Positions 58,901 through 64,000 of a stretch of 64,000 bases of DNA are shown one piece after another (position 1 is the stretch's first letter; each line of letters begins with the position of its first letter). The translations under genes and the position numbers were made by a program. A model generated the notes under the pieces. That model saw only the letters and a list, made by a program, of their open reading frames with translations. It was not told the DNA's origin and made no database searches. The stretch covers positions 8,285,448 to 8,349,447 of the forward strand of contig JAQNBH010000005.1 of NCBI GenBank assembly GCA_028752905.1. Direction: 5' to 3'. Source of the DNA: Cladorhizidae sp. MBARI D1340-BT2 (taxonomy: Eukaryota; Porifera; Demospongiae; Poecilosclerida; Cladorhizidae).

Positions 58901-61380
58901 TTTGAGCTTAAAGCCAGCAGTGTAACTCATTCGCTTCCCAGACATTTTATCGACACACGTGCCACTAGAGATCCCACCCAGTTGTTTAAGGAAAAGCGGC
59001 ATGTTCGGATTATAAGTCGCACCCCTCAATTGGAGAAGAAGATTTGGAGCTACTACTGCGACTTATACTCCGGCAAATACGGTAGTTATTAACTTGCAGT
59101 GAGATTTCGAGATGACATCTCAAGTATACCGTCCAATTGGCTTATGATCACACCTAAAATACTTCTTTTATAAGTGCAGCTGGCAGTGTCAAATCTCACC
59201 TCATTACATAGGAGCGCCACAACCTGTGCATGCACAAATTATTGTTTGTTTGTTTGTTGCCAACAACATCACTTTAAAAAATGCCCAAGGGTTTTTGTTT
59301 TGCTTCGGTGCATGTTTTCATATCTATGGTACGTTGAAGAAGAGCATGTCAGGCCTGGAGGAAAGAAGATGGTGGCAGTGGCAGCACTTCAAACTTAAAC
59401 TGGTGTGATGATGGCACCTTCAGGTTCATTGAACAGGCGGATCACGGCAGGTCTGGAGGCAGAACGGTGGAGGAGGTGGCAGCTGCAGATATATGCATGG
59501 GTGTGACAATGGGGTCCCCTGGGTTGTGATGCAATTATTGAAAATGGCTTGAATGTCATGGTTGGTTGTATGATGTTACACTCCTCCTAATACCTAATAC
59601 TCTCTTTTGTGTGGGCCATGTACATGTATTCTTCAGTCTTCGAACTCCTGCTAATAGAAACTTCCACATCAATGACACTCAGCATTATTTAGCTAAACTT
59701 GCACTTTGATTGTGAGCACAGATTTATTATTCAGAGTCACACTTACGTGCCAGATGTTATGGTTTACCAAGAAGCGAGTGAAAATATAAGAAATACACCA
59801 TGCAGCACTTGGCTTTCGAGGAGCTAAAGTTTCAGGGATTGCTGCAACTGAATTGTTTCGCAGAATAAATTTCAAGGTTGTTATAACCTCTTCCCGAACC
59901 TTTAAGTTGTGGGCAATTTATTTTTGCATCTAGGATTAAGTCCGCAAAAAAAAAATCTCGAAACTTTGGCTCCTCTAAAAATGCTATAATTTATGGTATG
60001 TATTGACGTGGAGTATCAGTTGTGATTCATGAATTAATCTTCTGCAATGCTACAGGATCAGCATTATATTGATGCAATTTTATCCCAATTTTATAACAAA
60101 ATTTTATAACAATAATACAGCAGCTGTGAGATGTTACTGCATTTCAATTAAAAATGTGTTGTTATTACAGATCTTTGCAGCTTATAGAAGTGGGGTACAA
60201 GCCCTTCAGTCCACACAGAGAGACAACTCTTTGGAGAAAGCAGAAGATGTCATGGCGGACTTGAGAGAGGTGGTGGAGGAAGGGGAGGAGATAAGTGCCG
60301 TTCTGAGTGAAGGTATGCAGAGAGAGAAGAAGAGAGAACTGTCTCGGTGAAGACAAAAGGTTGGACAGCTAAAGGCAATTGGGTGCCGTGTAAGGCAGAT
60401 TCAGTGGTTGGTTGGGAGATGATATCCATGGACGTACAAAGTTCACATTTGTTGCCCACCATTTCTAGTCCTGCCCTGGTATCCCTAGTCACCCCTAGCC
60501 AGTATTAAGTGTGGGCAAGAACTTTGGACCTCTGTACATGATCCCGGGGTTGTCCACGGCATCACTGGCCGGATGTGTGTAATGAACAGAGCCTGAGGGG
60601 TGTGTGGGACGAGAGGACTGTTCTCAGTGAAGGCATGGTAGAGATAGAGCTACAATTGTCCCCCCCCTCCCCACTTTTTTCCCTTCAGGGTTCGCTCCAC
60701 GGAATGATGAAGAGGAGGAGCTACTGAAGGAGTTTGATCTAATGATGGTGGACCAAGACTCGATTGGTATGCATCTAATCATCATGCATGTGTGCACTCT
60801 GGACTCAATACTAAATTACAAAGCTAGTTAGACGGAATGGTCTGGAGCTCAATCACTACATCTACTTATCGTGGCTTTTTTTTTAATGGTCTTCGTAATG
60901 CTTTTTGTCCACAGCTTATGATTCCAGTTTTGTCCTCTATTTCATAGAGGAATGTTTTCGAGATCTAATTTCTAGTGTCCCGTCTGCAAATGTGTTGCTT
61001 GGTGAAGAGCAGAAGAGCATTGTGTAGCTTCCAACCCACTCGATTATTTATCCTCCCTCCCTAACTAGATATTCAACCACTCGAGAACATCTCTCTCTAC
61101 AAAATACAATGTTTTGACACACTGTGCAGTACTGGCGATTAATTGTCATCACATGTATTTGCCTATAGGGAAGGTCTCCAACGTGAAGTTGGAAGTGGAG
61201 GAGGAGCTTGACGCTCACATGGCCCGGCTCTCAGTCAGAGACAAAGAGACAACCCGTGCCCTGGAGCAGCTGCCGCCAATTCCAGACCACGACATAGACC
61301 ATGAGAAAAAGGGAGAATCTTCGCTGGCAGTGGTGGAACGGGAAAAAACAAGTCCTTTTACCAATATCGTGACCGTATAA
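55927..61380 (+). CDS. CHMP7: Charged multivesicular body protein 7 (CHMP7), 8 coding exons
   Basis: CHMP7 is an ESCRT-II/ESCRT-III hybrid that recruits ESCRT-III to the reforming nuclear envelope via LEM2. Exons: 55927-56364, 57469-57728, 58017-58079, 58170-58218, 58320-58439, 60171-60312, 60689-60766, 61169-61380 (TAA). All junctions are GT-AG and in phase, giving 453 residues, the length of human CHMP7. Residues about 1-230 form the tandem winged-helix part (PLEWSDRDRMTYLLSPF, KFSFWSSLIL, VTEKDLQERF, SSWVWWSVGML, TEHGYEVVKLSLRKDKR). The ESCRT-III half follows: DVDIG-type VDIGIVR, ALEESISQ, ALRILRQHSSKRSLLQKKVA, LDNVQGILQNIQSADTDAM, AYRSGVQALQ, EELLKEFDLMM and an acidic C-terminal helix KLEVEEELDAHMARLSV. 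A possible ATTAAA polyadenylation signal lies at 61731. The gene converges with the CYB561D2-like gene. Confidence 0.95.
56400..57460. other. CHMP7 intron 1 with (TG)-rich minisatellite
   Basis: Positions about 57010-57460 are a gtgtatgtgtggtgcatgtg-type array that ends 8 bp before the exon 2 acceptor. Cys/Val and His/Thr ORFs on either strand there are artefacts. The remainder is unremarkable A+T-rich sequence. Confidence 0.85.
57810..57957 (+). repeat. Penelope-type end repeat in CHMP7 intron 2
   Basis: caatgaactctcaattgaca, then tcctgatcaatgaagactcgagtatctagtcgaaacatcg-type segment and a final ttgaagttgattattgagaa that inversely repeats the start (cttctcaataatcaacttca). The element is thus partly self-complementary. 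Confidence 0.65.
58631..59082 (-). mobile_element. Pogo-like miniature transposon with 26-bp perfect TIRs
   Basis: The 26-bp end ccgtatttgccggagtataa gtcgca (58631-58656) is perfectly inverted at 59057-59082 and flanked by TA on both sides, the target site expected for pogo/Tc1-mariner elements. A second ataagtcgcacccc block follows each end in direct orientation (58664 and 59009). The 452-bp element sits in CHMP7 intron 5. Confidence 0.9.
58691..58945 (-). CDS. Transposase N-terminal DNA-binding domain only (Brinker/CENP-B-like HTH)
   Basis: From ATG 58945 on the minus strand: MSGKRMSYTAGFKLKVVGYA, then EKFGNRAAEREYRVSEKSVR DWRKKK, stopping near the element end at 58691 (84 codons). The -SYTA-FKLKVV--AE--GNRAA-REY-V-EK-VR-WRK- pattern is the helix-turn-helix found at the N-terminus of pogo/Tigger-type transposases. 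The DDE catalytic domain is completely absent although the element ends are intact. It is probably an internal-deletion derivative. Translation is unproven. Confidence 0.65.
   Translation of the reverse strand: MSGKRMSYTAGFKLKVVGYAEKFGNRAAEREYRVSEKSVRDWRKKKSVLTTLPRCAKGRKEWYRNFTYCHCACDLYSNYYRFSK
59090..60170. other. Rest of CHMP7 intron 5
   Basis: No gene or element recognised beyond the pogo-like insertion. Short ORFs at 59174-59408 (+) and 59693-59875 (-) have no domain. The sequence at 59480-59530 resembles low-copy G-rich repeat. Confidence 0.5.
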
Positions 61381-61799
61381 AGTGCATGGAACAATATATT
61401 AGAACGGTAATACCATCAGGTATACGCTTATGTACACTCTCCGTATCTATGGCACATTGTTTTAAACATATTTCACTTGGTAAAGGGTCTATTAGTGTAG
61501 TTTGGGCTTTAAAATAATAATTGGACCATGATGCAGTATATACTTTGTCATTTTAACCTGTATTGTTGCTGAGTGTATTATTTTAACCTGTCTATACATG
61601 CAGAAAAGATTTTGTCTGTAATTAGCATAAAAAGTTAATTGTTTACTTCATTATTCATTGATATATTCTACTACAATCCACTACAATCCATTCACATCTG
61701 TATATATAGTACGAGAGGAAAAATTGCAGAATTAAAGTATATGAATTTTAAATGATTGTTGAAGTGGTAATATGGTGTGTTTTTCCTTCTTTCTTTCTC
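61381..61799. other. Convergent intergenic region CHMP7 / CYB561D2-like
   Basis: Holds the two 3' UTRs. Contains a near-direct duplication tctactacaatcc/cactacaatcc (61670-61690). ATTAAA at 61731 serves the plus strand. Confidence 0.5.
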
Positions 61800-63192
61800 C
61801 TAACCTTTCCATACATGATTCCTCACCAATTGAACCAGAGCAGCTATGCCCAACAGAGAGGGACAAGCGATGCAAATTTTCCAGAGGTAAGGGTCGGCAT
61901 TTGCCACAAACCATGACGAAAACAGTCCAAGGGAGAGAGTCGTCAAACCACCAAAGTAAGTCAACAGCCCACACATGGCGTGCAGCTTCTTCAAAGTGAC
62001 GAGTCTGATCTTAAACGGCAAGATATCTGGGTATTGGACGAGAATACCGCCGGAGGTCTGGATGAAGACAAAACCGGATAGGAAAATACCCAAAATACTA
62101 TGGTAGCTAGAGTAGTGCTTATAGCCATTAATCATCTTGTTGGCAGTGATGATGACAAACCCAGTGAAAGAGCAGAGTACAGCACAGCCTTGCATGATCC
62201 AGTGCCACTGGACCTTCAGAGAGCGTCCTCCGAACTGCATGATGGGGGAGGACCATGGGGAGAAGAGCAATATGGCCTCGGACATCAAGACGGCATACTG
62301 TAGCAGAGAGGAAGAAAGTGGAATGCAAGTAAGTGATGGAATGGAGAGCATGATGTTTCCAGTTTTCAAGTACATGAGCAGGTTTTTTTGTAAAGAGAAA
62401 AGTCTATGGGCATCACAGCTATATACACATTCATTCATTGTCTAGTTGCTCACAAAATGTTGGCCACCTCATTGACCAGTCAAACATTGTTGTATGCACA
62501 CATACACACATAATAAAAGTTCTAAAAAGGTTCATGAACATCACATGATTTACTGCATTATCATTTATTATTATTATTATTAAAAAAAAAATTATTAATG
62601 AAAATTTTGCATTACAGGGTGCAGGAGGAGCCAAGTAGCAGTGAATGTTGAAATAAGTTAATTTACTGAGCTTACTGCTAAGGTCATGAGAGTAGGATGC
62701 CAGGAAAATAGACCTGCAGTGGGATTATGCACGCAGTTAGCAATATTGTGAACAGAAAGTGAGCTGCATTCAATGAAAGTCTTCTACAAAATTGCAAGTT
62801 CTTTTGTTTCTTTCCCATGAGAGACACTGACAATGAGGCTGAAGGAAACAGGTATCACAGAGACTTACTACTTGATGGTTTTGCCAGCCATATCACAGAT
62901 ATTGCAAACACGAATACCACAATATGAGGAATCAGGCCCAGTACTAGGGACAAGTTGCTGCGTGGGATCTGGTTAGCTGGATCTGCACAATGAAGTTCAC
63001 AATCATTGTTGCTTCCAATAAAAAATATATATTGAAGTCACAATGAATCATTGTTCCAATAGAAAAAATACGGCAACAGTACACAATAATAACATCACCT
63101 AAATGCTTCTCTTTTATGGTTACGACCATCTCTCCTAATTGCTGCATTTGATCTTGTACATTTCGCTGTACTTTTCGGGCTGACATACTCAT
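61800..63192 (-). CDS. Cytochrome b561 domain protein, CYB561D2-like
   Basis: Transmembrane di-heme cytochromes of this group reduce monodehydroascorbate or ferric iron across endomembranes. Exons (minus): 63099-63192 (ATG 63192), 62869-62982, 62676-62713 (38 bp), 61800-62297 (TAG 61800). Phases 1, 1 and 0 and GT-AG sites agree, giving 247 residues against about 222 in human CYB561D2. After a short hydrophilic N-terminus (MSMSARKVQRNVQDQM) come six membrane segments: IPHIVVFVFAISVIWLA; the SLFSWHPTLMTLAYAVLMSE helix with the first heme His; a CAVLCSFTGFVIIT helix after QWHWIMQ; KHYSSYHSILGIFLSG with the second; KKLHAMCGLLTYFGG with the next; and a last hydrophobic segment ending at HVWKG. The conserved HP, H and H residues are in place. 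The 247-residue length suggests the CYB561D1/D2 subgroup; which paralogue cannot be settled. Confidence 0.92.
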
Positions 63193-64000
63193 GCGATCCA
63201 GAATACACACTTTCTTCTAGGATACAGCGCGTAACACGGTCCAAAATATTCCCGTAAACGGTGTAGCAGTGCGCTTCAAGTCGAGTTTCCAATCCCACGA
63301 ACTAACAATGGCAGTTTCTCCACTGATAAAAGTACAAGCGTCATTTGTTATTTAACGCGTTTCTTTTTCCTTGACTTTCCTTGACGTGCTCCTTGTTTCT
63401 TTCTCCTGCAGTTCTCCAGGTACAGCTTGCTGACGATTGGTATTATCTATGGATACAGGAGGAACAGTAAGATTGAAAAACACCCGTCATGTTCTGTTGG
63501 TGGCCATATTGTGCTCTCCCAAAGTCGATTTAATGTACTAAACTCCAGAAATGAACTCCAGAAATGCAATCTCTTGTGGTTTTGAAACTGTGCTGGGGAT
63601 TACCAGTGAAAGTGATTAGCAAAGTGGTGTGATGCACCCACTAGTACCAGGTGGTTGTGGCTAGGATAGGGTCATGGCTTGGTTGGGGAATGCAGCATCC
63701 ACATCTTCCCCACCTGGCCAAATCTGTGAGTAAGCTATGCCTTATTGCAGCTATTGATTATGTGTTACCCCCTCTCCTTCCCACCAGGTATAGTGTGACA
63801 TTACACAGGTGTTCAAGATCATTTTGCCTAATGTCAATCTTTATAGTTTTAGTCGAACATCAAGTAAACCTATTCGAACCCATCCACACTCAATCACACC
63901 AATAAATCGATTCTTTTTTTTTCCTTCCTGAAATTTACTTCATTAGTTCATGTAGAATATAGTTTGAGAAATTTCGTATGAGATAATTTGCCAAAAGTTC
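63193..64000. other. Upstream of CYB561D2-like gene to window end
   Basis: Should contain the promoter of the minus-strand gene. An open plus-strand stretch at 63651-63905 has no recognised domain. A pyrimidine-rich cag at about 63411 could be an acceptor of a plus-strand gene continuing off the window, but this is not supported further. Confidence 0.4.

Overview
This is a eukaryotic, intron-bearing, A+T-rich animal window. The best guess is a demosponge. The genes are metazoan (NOC3L, CHMP7, CYB561D2-like, ADISSP/C20orf27-like), their coding exons are short, and one intronless gene encodes a cysteine-rich protein with about ten membrane segments of a type I associate with sponge genomes. The species assignment is inference; the gene assignments rest on exon-by-exon reading of splice sites and reading frame.

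Layout. 1-12 kb: a 51-bp satellite at the left edge, a small unknown gene (minus, 3.6-4.1 kb), a decayed hAT transposon, a LINE tail and a decayed transposon-type ORF. 12.7-14.2 kb: the intact membrane protein gene. 14.6-22.4 kb: Penelope-like and LINE fragments, a degenerate copy of the 3.6-kb gene, and a nest of one dispersed repeat family with several minisatellites. 22.4-26.1 kb: a broken AAA-ATPase gene with a 26-bp minisatellite in an intron. 26.7-28.6 kb: a 22-bp satellite. 29-36.8 kb: another copy of the 3.6-kb gene, two Ty3/Gypsy remnants, a MITE and a retroelement tail. 37.3-63.2 kb: the gene-dense part, with four intact conserved genes.

Gene neighbourhood. ADISSP-like (+) and NOC3L (-) converge, with 339 bp between stop codons. 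NOC3L (-) and CHMP7 (+) are head to head, with 223 bp between start codons, so they probably share a bidirectional promoter. CHMP7 (+) and the CYB561D2-like gene (-) converge with about 420 bp between stops. NOC3L spans 17.4 kb. Its 20 coding exons reassemble to about 780 residues, and one 7.3-kb intron carries two unrelated satellites. CHMP7 reassembles in frame from eight exons to 453 residues. The CYB561D2-like gene reassembles from four exons to 247 residues.

Repeats dominate the rest. At least ten different tandem arrays (units 15, 22, 23, 25, 26, 26, 34, about 38, 46, 47 and 51 bp) lie in 64 kb. There is also a roughly 300-bp MITE family with three near-full copies, a pogo-like miniature element that keeps only a DNA-binding domain, and Penelope-like end repeats. 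No tRNA, rRNA or CRISPR array was recognised; tRNA genes were not exhaustively searched by eye.
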